A model generated the notes under the pieces. The model was not told the DNA's origin, made no database searches, and saw only the letters and a program-made list of their open reading frames with translations. A stretch of DNA of 64,000 nucleotides from Clarkia xantiana subsp. parviflora (Eukaryota > Streptophyta > Magnoliopsida > Myrtales > Onagraceae): the NCBI GenBank assembly GCA_036873135.1, contig JAPTYO010000008.1, forward strand, positions 868,001-932,000. Reading direction: 5' to 3'. Of this stretch, positions 49,464-59,886 are shown piece by piece. Every line of letters starts with the position of its first letter. The first letter of the stretch is position 1. A program made the translations under genes and the position numbers.

Positions 49464-50935
49464 TTTAGAGCAATTATTTCGTGAACAACATATCAGTGCC
49501 ATGTGTGAACAGTATATCGATCCTTCCACTCGCACAAACGCGGAACTCACGTTATAGAGGAAGGGGTGCATTTATTGATTTAAAATAAAATTCAGTCTTG
49601 GATTCGGACCGGATCTGATCACATAAGCGGTCCAGTTTATTTTAGCAAACAATAAGTATATTTGAGAGTAGGTGAAAATTGGATTGGACCGAACTAGTGC
49701 CGATCAAATAAAAAAGTTTGGTTCGATTAGTTTTTGTCGGAATCGGTCGAACTGAATCGGGTCTATCGATCCAGGAACCGGCTTTTGGGATCGAAATAAT
49801 TACACGTGCACTGACATTTAAATATTCGTATCTAGGCGTTACCACCTTAATAAACCTTTGAAGTTAATGACGATACGAAAAACCTTCAAACTATTAAGAC
49901 AAATAGCGACGCCAGAACCACAATCGACAGGTGGTGATCTCTTCGTCACCAAAAGAGTTGGAGGCTACTATATGTCTCTGCCAATAAGGAGCAACCTGTT
50001 ACTGTTATATAAAAATAATTCATAGTAAGACGTATGAAGATGTGACAACCTGTCTGTCACCAAAAAGAGGTGGCGACATGGTTACCACAACTATTAGATG
50101 ACAATATACTTGTCACCAACTGACAAGTCACAACCGTTTATCTCAATCAATGAGAAACTAACCGGTACCATCATTACAAAAAACTCTCCATAGTAAGCAA
50201 TGTACACCACATATGCGATTAACATAACATTTACATAGTAATATTTACACATTTATTTATTAAGATTTCAATTTCTACAAAATTAGAGAAAAGTATGAAA
50301 AATATAGTTTTTTGGACCAATTTGTTTTTAAAACGTACATCAAGCTTACAAAAGATGGTAAAATGACTATCGTCCATTTGTTGTCACTAGTCTCATTAAG
50401 TAGACACGTGCGGATCACGTTTTTAAAAAATAATAATAATTATTATTATTATCTACATTCACCGATTAATAATCATTGCTATGTATAAATTAATTTCTTG
50501 TTTTAATTATTATTTTTTTTTTCTAAAAATGTGTTTCGCACGTGTCCACTTAATGGGACTATTGATAACAATTGGACGGTATGTCATTTTAACATCTTTT
50601 GCAATCTTGTTGTATATTTTAAAAAAAAATTGGTCCATAAAATCATCTTTTTCAAACATGTTGTACGTTTTAAAATATATTAATCCATAAAACCATTTTT
50701 TTCAAACATGCTGCATGTTTTACATAGTTTTCCCACAAATTTATATTAATTTGATTATTGAAGATGAATCTTAAGGTAAAACTGATATAGCCTTACTTTT
50801 TACAAGTGTTGACAACAGCGGGATCTAAGAATACAGAACATTAAGATTCAACACCAACCCGATATTCAAAATATTGGATATATTATTCACGTAACTCCGA
50901 GCTAGCTAATAATTGTTCATATAAATATGCATGTG
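49464..50935. other. Spacer before F-box copy 4, no gene seen
   Basis: AT-rich. Around 49580-49800 there are CGGACCGGATCTG and GAACCGGC words resembling hAT MITE arms, but no paired ends. An inverted pair near 50390-50470/50515-50590 (CACGTG... with ACTATTGATAACA/TTGTCACTAGT) hints at another decayed element. Confidence 0.4.
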
Positions 50936-50949
50936 TGTTGACTATCTTT
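50936..50949 (+). promoter_or_regulatory. TGTTGACTATCTTT promoter element, F-box copy 4
   Basis: This is the one-base variant of the word found before copies 1-3, ~109 bases before ATG 51058. The TTGAC core is kept, and CACGTGG follows immediately, giving a G-box not seen at this point in the other copies. Confidence 0.55.
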
Positions 50950-51057
50950 TCACGTGGTTCTTTTTTCTACATCTTTCCACGAGTATATATATCATAATGA
51001 TCTCTTCATCTTTCTACATCTCATCGTTTCTCTCTCAGTCCACTCCCATTTCATATC

Positions 51058-51963
51058 ATGTCGTCGCCGCCGTCAACCGCCACTTTAACCGCCGTCCACC
51101 CAGACATCACCCGCACCCATATCCTCACCAGACTCGACGGGCAGGCCCTCACCGCCCTCACCTGCGCCTCCACTCAGCTGAGCGCTCTCGCCACCGACGA
51201 GGACCTCTGGAAGTCCGTCACAGCCGCCACGTGGCCCTCCACAACCGACATTCGTGTCCGCAACGCCGTCTCTTCATTTCCCTCCGGCCACCGCTCACTC
51301 TTCTCCGACTCGTTCCCACTCCTCCACGCGCCGAATACCACCACGTCCGGTGCCACGTCATCTGTTCATGAGCTAATATCCGCCGTCGATCTTTACTACA
51401 AGAACGACGCGATATTCTCAACGGTCCACGTAACGAACCGCTTCCGCCGCTCCCCGTTCCGGGTCGACCTCATTGAGAAGAAAGATCCGGTTCCGACCCG
51501 GATAGAGAATCCGGCCACCGGAGAGTGGCGAAGCCACCTGGAGAAAAACCTTACGCTTAGCTGGATCGTTATCGATCCGGCGAGGAACAAGGCGGCGAAC
51601 CTCTCCTCCAGGGAGCCGGTCTCCGTGAAATGGGTCAACGGGGAGTTGCAGGTGAGGTTCTCGACGGTGCTAGGCAGGTCAAATGCGGCGGATACTGTCC
51701 AGATCGGAGCGGTGGTGAATCTGGGCGGCGGAGGGGGGCAGGTTCACGTGACGGAGGTGAGCATGCACGTGGAGGACGTGGAAGAGAGGAGGTTGAGCGG
51801 CGAAGAGAGTCTGAATATCCTGCTGGCCGCCACGGACTGCGGTAAAAGGAAGAAATGCGAGAAAGGACAGGGAAAGGCAATGTTCGAGAAGTACGAGGAG
51901 ATGAGAAAGGAGAGAAAGAGGAAGCTTGACTGGAGAAAGAAAGCTCTGTGTTACCGAGTGTGA
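51058..51963 (+). CDS. F-box protein, At2g27310-like, tail lost (array copy 4)
   Basis: A single exon of 301 residues starts at MSSPPSTATLTAVHPDITRT. The F-box (~12-50) and the ENLTLSWIVIDPARNKAANL-type core (here EKNLTLSW) are intact. Two changes set it apart: a five-residue deletion after STVHVT (ETESD missing), and a diverged, shortened C-terminus in which the helix ends RKRKLDWRKKALCYRV and stops, with no hydrophobic tail. It shares the AADTVQI insertion with copy 1. The product would be a soluble variant if expressed; alternatively the gene is decaying, though no internal stop is present. Confidence 0.8.
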   Translation: MSSPPSTATLTAVHPDITRTHILTRLDGQALTALTCASTQLSALATDEDLWKSVTAATWPSTTDIRVRNAVSSFPSGHRSLFSDSFPLLHAPNTTTSGATSSVHELISAVDLYYKNDAIFSTVHVTNRFRRSPFRVDLIEKKDPVPTRIENPATGEWRSHLEKNLTLSWIVIDPARNKAANLSSREPVSVKWVNGELQVRFSTVLGRSNAADTVQIGAVVNLGGGGGQVHVTEVSMHVEDVEERRLSGEESLNILLAATDCGKRKKCEKGQGKAMFEKYEEMRKERKRKLDWRKKALCYRV

Positions 51964-52073
51964 AACCCTAATTAGAGAAAGTGATGTTTGTTTCCATCCA
52001 CTCACACTTTGTCTTTTTAGACATTAACACTGCCAAGTGTAATAATAATAAAACTTTATTAGTGAAAATTTTA

Positions 52074-52790
52074 CTTGTAATCAAGATTCTCATAATCACG
52101 GTTCGAATCTTAAACGATTACGATCTTACTAGAAAATAACTTTCTTATTTACTATTATCCCTAATACTTTCTATTTGTATTTCTAATTTCTAATGAAGTA
52201 AAATGATTTCAATCTTGTAAGATTTTAATTGTGTAAAATTTTAGGGGATTATGATTCTGATTTTAAGTTTACGATTCTACGACTCAGTTAGTTTAAACAA
52301 TCATACGATCCCTACAACTCAAATTAATATAACATCATCCATAGTATATATCTCTTAATTTAGAGTGACAAAATTAAATTGGAATTTTAATATTTTATGA
52401 GGCAAATTGTACATTATTTTTTAACAGATTCTTTTATATTTATTTATATCATTTGTTGGAATAAAAAAACATACTGACTACATAGTAATATGTCATAATT
52501 ATTTATAATAATATATCATGTTAAGTATTAGACAATTTAAGGCATTCGTATATTTGATAAATTCATACATGTATTAGATGATTTTTTTTTTGTAGTTTTT
52601 TTTTTTTTTTTTTTTTGCTTTTTTTTTTCCATGATGTCGTTTATTTACTTGATAAATAGTAATTTAATATGTTAATCTATATATTATAATATACTCATAT
52701 AATACAATTTATATATCATACGTTAATACGTAATTTTGTAGGATTTATCATTTATGATTCGCGATCCAATACAACCCGGGAATTATTGTA
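52074..52790. mobile_element. Decayed relative of the 18.4-kb element
   Basis: Its text (ACGATTCTACGACTCAGTTA, CAATCATACGATCC, TTCGCGATCCAATACAACCC) parallels the 18446-19174 element in order. Ends are eroded and no target duplication is recognisable, so boundaries are approximate. It begins ~110 bases after the stop of F-box copy 4. Confidence 0.45.
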
Positions 52791-52844
52791 GTTAAGTTTT
52801 AGATATTAACAACCTAACTTTGTAATTTAGTAAAAAATAAGTAA

Positions 52845-53110
52845 ATTATTAAAATGGAATAAAATGTTACAAAAATAGAGAGGTAATAGAATGAATAATT
52901 TAAGGATAATCTTATTATCGCACATAGGGAACCTTTATATAGAGATTACATAGAATTATAGAACACGAAAAATCAATACAAGAAAATTATATACATTTTT
53001 TTTTTTTGATGTTAATACAAGAAAATTATATACATAGAATATAATATATACACATCATAATAAACATCCATAAATGTATATTCTTAACATCAAATATATT
53101 ATAACTCTAG
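52845..53110. mobile_element. LTR-like fragment related to 17.1 kb
   Basis: AATGTTACAAAAATAGAGAG, CTTATTATCGCACATAGGG and ATAATAAACATCCATAAATG align by eye with 17095-17300. It is shorter and lacks the CCTCGTTAAAAACCTTAC part. Confidence 0.45.
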
Positions 53111-53753
53111 ATTTCACATTTTGTAACACTATTCTTTCAACATTTATTTCATAGTGAATATATATATTCCATTATTCCACAAATACTCCTTTGTAGGGCT
53201 TAAAATATATATAATAACTAAATTATAAGAAAATGTGAGGTCAGAATTTTACGAGGTTATCAATCCTTCCAATGGGCTTGATTTTATGAGGAAATATCAA
53301 GTATTAGGCCCATATCAATTCTTCCAATGGGCTTAATTTCTTTGAAATCTGTAACTCCGTGTCTCCCAACTGAATATACCGAAAATTGGGTCTTTTTAGA
53401 GTTTAGCCCATCTATTTTAAAGAAATAAAATTAGATGACACGTATCAAAATAGGTAATTTTGAATTTTAAATTATTTAGACTTTTTTATTCTAAATTTGT
53501 ACTATTTTGCTATGTGACACAACAAAGGACTTTGATGTTTAAAATGAACGAGACAAAATCATCTACTCTTGAATAATATCATAATATAATATTTAGACTT
53601 TTTTTTTGCCATATAATATTTGAGATTTGATTTAGTTTTCCTATAATGAAATCTGGAATATATTCTCTTTCGATCCGATGTCTTCAAATTCTACTATAAA
53701 TACAGTTGACTACATTTAGCAACCCCTATTAATTACAACATTTCAATACTTTA
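53111..53753. other. Downstream flank of F-box copy 4
   Basis: Non-coding. It includes the array block TATCAATTCTTCCAATGGGC near 53310-53340, marking the fourth duplicated unit. Confidence 0.55.
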
Positions 53754-54167
53754 GTGTATCCACAGTGGTTTTATAAATTGTATTCTTTAAAGTTGCCACG
53801 TAGATATTTATGTACACTTTAAGTAATACGTAAAGTTAAGACACACGTAAAAAATATTTTCTCTGAATCGTATTACTTAAACGTATTCCTTAAATATATT
53901 TTATTATTAAATTTTCCAACAACCACCAATAAGAAATTAGCATTAATTATAAAATGAATTAATTTATAATAAAAAATTGGTTACGTAATACATAGTGCAT
54001 TACTTAAATTTAAGGAATGCTTTATGTAAAAACATAAATTTACGTTTGGGTTCCATATTTAAGAAATGCTATGTAAAACCACTGTAGATAGTTTTTGTTG
54101 CTTTACTTAAATAAACATGTAGGATTCACGTTTACGTAATCTTTACGTAACACCACTGTGAATGCTC
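53754..54167. mobile_element. Tourist-like MITE, copy 2
   Basis: A 414-bp element collinear with 13146-13562, with ends GTGTATCCACAGTGG and CCACTGTGAATGCTC and target duplication TTA (53751-53753 and 54168-54170). It lies within the downstream flank of F-box copy 4. Confidence 0.88.
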
Positions 54168-54170
54168 TTA

Positions 54171-54641
54171 CTTCGTAGTAGATCTGATCTTGCAAAATTT
54201 TCTAATAAAAAACATACATAACCAAAATTTTCTAATGAAAAATATACATAACCAACATTTATATTTTACTGAATTATTTAGTCGGTTGATAGTTTAGTTG
54301 GGAAACAAACTTACTAGTTTTGTCCTACTGATTGTGCTCTCACAACGCTCCACTGAAAAAACAATGGTATATATATACATGCCATGTTAGCATTAACTTG
54401 TAAGTGCTCCGCGTACATGCAGTCCTAAATGGTAATTTAGTACACGTTTTACTAAAAGTCAAATGTCATATTCACCACGTGTTTCTTTTGGCCATATACA
54501 CCACGTGTTTATTATGTGAAAACAGCGTATTACGTCGACAATACAAAATACCTAGGAATCAAACCCAAAACCAGCCACCCGTTATAAGTTATAACTAATA
54601 AGTGCTTAGTTTGTCTTTGCACCACTATATAATAATATATA
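54171..54641. other. End of the F-box array flank
   Basis: No gene. The block around 54465-54540 (TTCACCACGTGTTTCTTTTG, CACCACGTGTTTATTATGTG) matches ~35230-35290 downstream of copy 1, so the duplicated unit reaches at least to here. Confidence 0.55.
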
Positions 54642-55497
54642 CAGTGGCATATCCAGGAACCCGGCTAAGCGGGGTCCTGTCTTAATCTATTGTATATAAT
54701 TTTCAAATAATGAATTATATCGGTAAAAATTCGAGTTGGACAAAAAAATTTCTTTTAACATCTACAAAGTATTGTATATAATAACGGTTTAAAATTTAAA
54801 AGAAAACATTACGATAATGCATATTTTCTTTTTCAATGAGCCGATGAAAATAACTTAATTTCATATATGTTTGAAATGCAAAATAATACATTCTTATTTT
54901 TTAATATATAATAGGATGCAATATACTATAAATATTATGTGGTCTATGAGATAATTGAATTCATGACTTCATTAACCCTACCCAATGTTGTTAAATTGAA
55001 AAAATATAATAAAATGTGTGATATAAATGCTAAAATTGAAAAAAGAAAATGAATATATTGTATAAATGTAGGGTCTAGGAGAATCGAACCCAAGATCTTC
55101 TTGAAATAAAATAAAAAAATGGAAAACTACTAAAATTGGGGGAAAATATGGATATATATATATATTCTATAAATGAAGGGTGAATTGAATCCAAGAGCCC
55201 TTAAAATATTATTTAATTAATCCATGTTGATGTTAAAATTGAAAAATATATGTAAAACTACGATAAATACAGAGCCAAAGGGAGTTGAACCTGCGTCCCA
55301 CGGTCACACCAATCTAAAGACTTATGCAAAGCCAACTCAGCTACAAGCGAAGGGTGTCCCTATTCATTTTTAATAAAACTAAGTGGGGTCCTGATCAAAA
55401 TTATGCAAATATATACCTATAATTTTTTTTTTTTAAAAAAATATATCTAAGCCAAGTGTGGTCGGACCCCACTTGGCACACTGTAGCTCCGCCACTG
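54642..55497. mobile_element. hAT-type non-autonomous element, 856 bp
   Basis: Ends CAGTGGCATATCCAGGAACC and TGTAGCTCCGCCACTG with target duplication AATATATA (54634-54641 and 55498-55505). The CAGTGGCGGA-type end is common in plant hAT MITEs. Interior text such as GGGGTCCTG recurs near both ends. The TA-rich target weakens the duplication evidence slightly. Confidence 0.78.
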
Positions 55498-55505
55498 AAT
55501 ATATA

Positions 55506-56140
55506 TATTGTTATATCTTTTAGTGGGAGTACAATCCCTTTCTCCAATAATATTACATTCATGTATGAGACCGTTAGTAAAACCTACAACTTTATTACAA
55601 TTGACTCCTAGAGTTGTTGAGATATGCACTTCCCTACACCCGCTTTGGATTAAGATTAATTTCGATGCAACTTATCTCGATGGAGTTACAACTGATATAA
55701 CCATCGCAAGAGACTACCTTGGAAAAAGTGCATGTGCTGCTATTGGTAGTTGATTCGTTATTTCTGCAGAACAATCATAGGCTAATGCAGCAAGGATAGC
55801 AATATAGGACTTGCAAACGAGTTGAGGTTCGAAGAAATCATTGTAGAAAGTGATTGTCATGTCGTGATCCAGATGTTAGAGGGTGATGTTACGGTAGAGT
55901 GGCGTACCCAAGTCATTATTGAAGATATATTTAGGATGTCTCAGTATTTCCTCTCATGAAAGCCTATGTTTGTCAGAAGAGAAGGAAATAAAGCATCACA
56001 TACTTTGGCCCGAAACGTCGCTCAAAGAGGCGGTATCTCTCTGCCCTTTCTTCAGCTCCGTGACCTCCTTCCAGTTATTTGAAGTGGTTGAGAACGACCC
56101 TAGTGTTGCAGCCTCAGCCTCAGCTGAAGATCAAGATTGA
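55506..56140 (+). pseudogene. LINE-type RNase H domain remnant
   Basis: Pieces in several frames spell a plant non-LTR RNase H-like domain: PLWIKINFDATYLDGV and YLGKSACAAIGS, then FEEIIVESDCHVVIQMLEGD, then FVRREGNKASHTLARNVAQR. The order matches such domains: the first Asp in INFDAT, the second in ESDC and a late N-K-A-S-H-T-L-A motif. Several stops and frame changes separate the pieces, so it is dead. No reverse transcriptase or endonuclease part is upstream, because the hAT element and array flank lie there. Confidence 0.7.
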
Positions 56141-57810
56141 GTGCTAGTTTATTTGTTTTGTTTCTTATAGCCTCAGTTGTTTGTATTTCTAATTTGTTGT
56201 AACTAGTGAAATTAAATTAATGCATTTTCTTAACGAGCAAACAAAAACAAAGTGATTGTTGGGCAGTTTTATTGTACATTTATTTACAAGATCAATATAG
56301 AAGAAATATTCCTTATTTCTCTTTTATATTTAATTTAAAAACATACCGTTAAACTTTTTATGTTATTTGAAATTTAAAAAAAAAAAAAAAAAACCGTTAA
56401 TTAATGCAGAACTGGTGGTAATAAGTGTTTTTCTTATTATATAGTAGATTTTTTTTATTATTATTATAACGCAAAGGAGATGAGTCTAACTTAAAACATG
56501 TAATACTAAGGAAAAGGTTGAGGTGATAGACTACAATGTGAGTTATGAATTAATAAAGGGTTAAATGTACTTTTGGTGCCACATGTTTGACCAGTGTAGG
56601 TTTTTGGTGCCACAAGTTTCTATTTGTAGGTTTTTGGTGCCACATGTTCTGAGAATTGTATGTTTTTAATTTTCCGTCACATTTCCGTTAGTTTGACCGT
56701 TAGTTGGTTACGTGCACGGCACGTGACCCTTTAAAAAAAAAAAACGAATTTGACATAAACTAATTTACCCTTACCTCTTAATTTCCCTCCAGAACGAGAA
56801 GAGTCACGACATATCTTTCAAATCTTCACGACCGACTGCTGCTGGATCTCTCGTTACGGCCGTGACTGCCGGTGGTTGTCCCTGTCGTCTTATTTCCACT
56901 CCTCCATCTCTTCTTCCCAGCCGGTGGTTGTCCCCTCTCGTTTCAGTGGTTGCGTCGTCGGAATTCTTTGACGGGGGAAGACGAATTGACAGCCATTTGA
57001 ACCTGCAAATGAGCCTTTCCGGTGGATCAACACCCAAAGGTCCGAACTTAAGTCCAGGTATGTGTCTTGGTGTCATCTGTAGTTGTATTTCAGTATGAAC
57101 CTAGGGTAAAATCGAGATAGGGCTTGTGATGGTGATACTTGACAGCAATTTACTGAAGCAATGTTTTAGTTCCAGCGAATATGTTAATGTTCTCTTTAAA
57201 CCGAAGCATGAATTTCAAATATGTCAATGTCCTCTTGAAACTGAAGCAGAATATGTCAATGTCCTTTGAAATTGAAGCTGGGATTATTTTGGGTTTAGTA
57301 TACTCTAAGTATGTGAACTAGTATGTTGATCACCTTTTTAAGTACATATCCAGCTGTTATCACTGCAAATGCAACCAAAAATAAAACACTCTGTCCCATA
57401 AGCATAAATTTACTATATGAAAGACTTAGTTTTTTCAACAACAACCTTATATGAAGTATGCTGCACTATCTTTGTCCTACCAATAAGATATATGTTTTTT
57501 CCCATTCACATAAGCTAATTGTTAGTTACAAACAAAAGTATTAACCTTCCATTAAGGTGTAGACTCGCCAGTGAGAATGGCTTCATTAATTATAGCACTA
57601 TCTTTTTAAAGCAGTAAGGTTAATGTTTAGCACTCATAAGTATGTGAACTAGTATGTTAATCACATTTTTAACTTAGGTGACTTATTTAACTTTAAATGT
57701 GAAAATTCATAAAAGTTGGTAATGTCTGAGTACAATATTTTTGCTCTTGGGATGGTCGATTTTTTATTATGTCCAAAAGCTGATTTTTATGTTGTTGTGT
57801 TGATTATGAA

Positions 57811-58932
57811 GGAACGTCGAAGAATGAAACCCATTTTACCATCCATATTTGGTCCAACGGATTATGGGTTGATCGTGATGGCATCAAGGTTTTTAATGGA
57901 ACAATGCAAACACTTGGTGACTTTAAAGCTAGTCAGGTTGATTATGACTCGTTTCAAGTTTTAGCGACTGCATACTGTGATAATTTTGAGGGCACAATTT
58001 GGTATCTCCCCCCAAATGGAAACATAGAGAACGACATTGAAATGATTAAAGATGATGCTGATTTTCAAAGAATTCTGAATAGGCAGGGTATTGCGCATGA
58101 TGTTACTCTATTTTCCATGCCTTCCTTTGATAACCTTATTTGGTATAGAAATCCGTTCATGGAGAAGCTTAGATTGAAGGCTGTTGGCCCACAGTTTAAT
58201 GAACCAACAAGAAGGCAAACCGGCGTTATCATTGGCAAGCAAATAGGAATATGAGGAATAGTGTTGCTGAGACTGGCCAAATAGGGAAGATGATACTGAA
58301 GAAGCTTAAGAAGCTTAAGAAGATCAAGAGTAAAATTGGTAGTTGTCAGGTGATATATGCCTCCGAGGGTGAGTATGAAGTTGATTGCGGGCCATCAACT
58401 ACATACAAGGTGAATATCAATGAGATATATTGTAGTTGCATGACTTGGCAGTTGACTGGACTTCCTTGTTCTCATGTTGTTGCTTGCCTTGTACATGAGA
58501 GGAAGTTTAGAGGCACCCTATTGTGATCCAGTTTACCATAAGGAAGCGTATGTAAGAACATATGAAGGTGTCATTCATGCATTGCCAGGCAGGGAAGATT
58601 GGGTGAAAAGTGATACTTTGCGTATCGATCCACCAGTATTTAAGAGAAGATCAGGAAGACCTAAGAAGAAGAGGGAGAGGTCTGAGTTTGAAGTGGAATC
58701 CGGGCAGTCCAAGTTGGGTAGGCGAGGTCTTATGCAGTGTTGTTCCTCATGTGGTCAGAGTGGGCATAATAAGAGATCTTGCCAGGTTGATCCAGGTCAA
58801 AGAGAGGAAGCAGAAACTCACCAAGAGATTGAATCACATGTAATTATTGTTGACTGTTTGTTTGTGATTCATGTTTGCTCATATTTTAGTTTAATGGTTG
58901 ACTATGCAGACAGTGGCTATGCAGCCACCTGA
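57811..58932 (+). pseudogene. MULE transposase, core deleted: PB1-like N-terminus, SWIM and CCHC fingers
   Basis: Frame 1 from 57811 to 58254 encodes the N-terminal domain found in plant MULE transposases (ETHFTIHIWSNGLWVDRDGI, TIWYLPPNGNIENDIEMIKD). The frame then changes near 58215: 58251-58523 gives a SWIM zinc finger (NEIYCSCMTWQLTGLPCSHV). A second change returns at ~58500 to DPVYHKEAYVRTYEGVIHAL and a CCHC knuckle (CCSSCGQSGHNKRSC) preceded by a basic AT-hook-like GRPKKKR. The DDE catalytic domain that should lie between the N-terminal domain and SWIM is absent. The product cannot be an active transposase; the element would need help in trans. Confidence 0.75.
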
Positions 58933-59374
58933 AGTGTATGACCAGCCAGAGGGTTCAAGACGCACAGGAAAGAGGTTTAAGAGAAAGAAGAAGCTGCAGA
59001 TTGATGAGACACTTGAAGACCAGATTGATGAGGCACCTCAAGCTGCAGATTGATGAGGCACCTTGTTATTTTAGCGTTGTTATGGTAGACTGTATTATTG
59101 GATTGTGGTTATTAGTTGTTGCCAGAACATATGAAGGTTGTTTTTTTTGCATGAAACTCTATGGTGATGGTTGTTTTAATTGTGGTCAGAACATATGAAA
59201 ATAGTTTTTTGAATGATACTGTATGGTGATGGTTGTTACCACCATAAAGTGAAGACATCGGAAACTGTTAATCAGTTTGTTATCCAATTCTGCATTATTG
59301 TTTTCTTTCTGTAATACAATTTTTTTATTTCTACAATTCTGTAATACAGATTTGTTTTCTTCATGCAATTCTGT

Positions 59375-59725
59375 TTCTATTTGGTTCTGTTCGGTTTCTG
59401 CATTGAGTTTACTGTTTCTGTTTTCTGTTTACTGCATTCTGTTATATTCTGTTTCACTTTGATGTTTACTGTTTCTGTTTGCTGTTTCTGTCTGCTGTTT
59501 CTGTTTTCTGATACTGTTTGTTGTTTACTGCATTATGTTATGTTTGTTGTTTCTGTTTGCTGTTTCTGTTTTCTGTTTGTTGTTTACTGCATTATCTGTT
59601 TGCTGTTTTTGTTTCTAATTATTGTTTCTGTTTTGTTTCTATTTCTATGTGTTGTTTCTGTTTTCTGTTTCTGTTACTATTTGCTGTTTCTATTTTATGA
59701 TTGCTGTTTGCTGTTTTTGTTAACA
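59375..59725 (+). repeat. CTGTTT-rich low-complexity tract
   Basis: About 350 bases of irregularly iterated TGCTGTTTCTGTTT and TGTTTACTGCATT words. Long hydrophobic Cys/Leu/Phe frames across it are by-products of the repeat. It separates the two coding regions of the Mutator-like element. Confidence 0.8.
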
Positions 59726-59886
59726 TAAAATCAGCTTCTCATCATAAAACCACATCGATCCAGGTCTAAAAACAACCTTCAAACATTCAAACAATTTTAA
59801 ACAAGTAACCATAACATATTTGAACAAGAAATCCTAAGATGTTGTACTTATGATAAGTACTACAGACATAACCATTATAACACATA

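Noticed and set aside
59363..59728. 121-residue Cys/Leu/Phe-rich hydrophobic frame
   Set aside because: It is translation of the CTGTTT low-complexity tract; no membrane-protein family resemblance.
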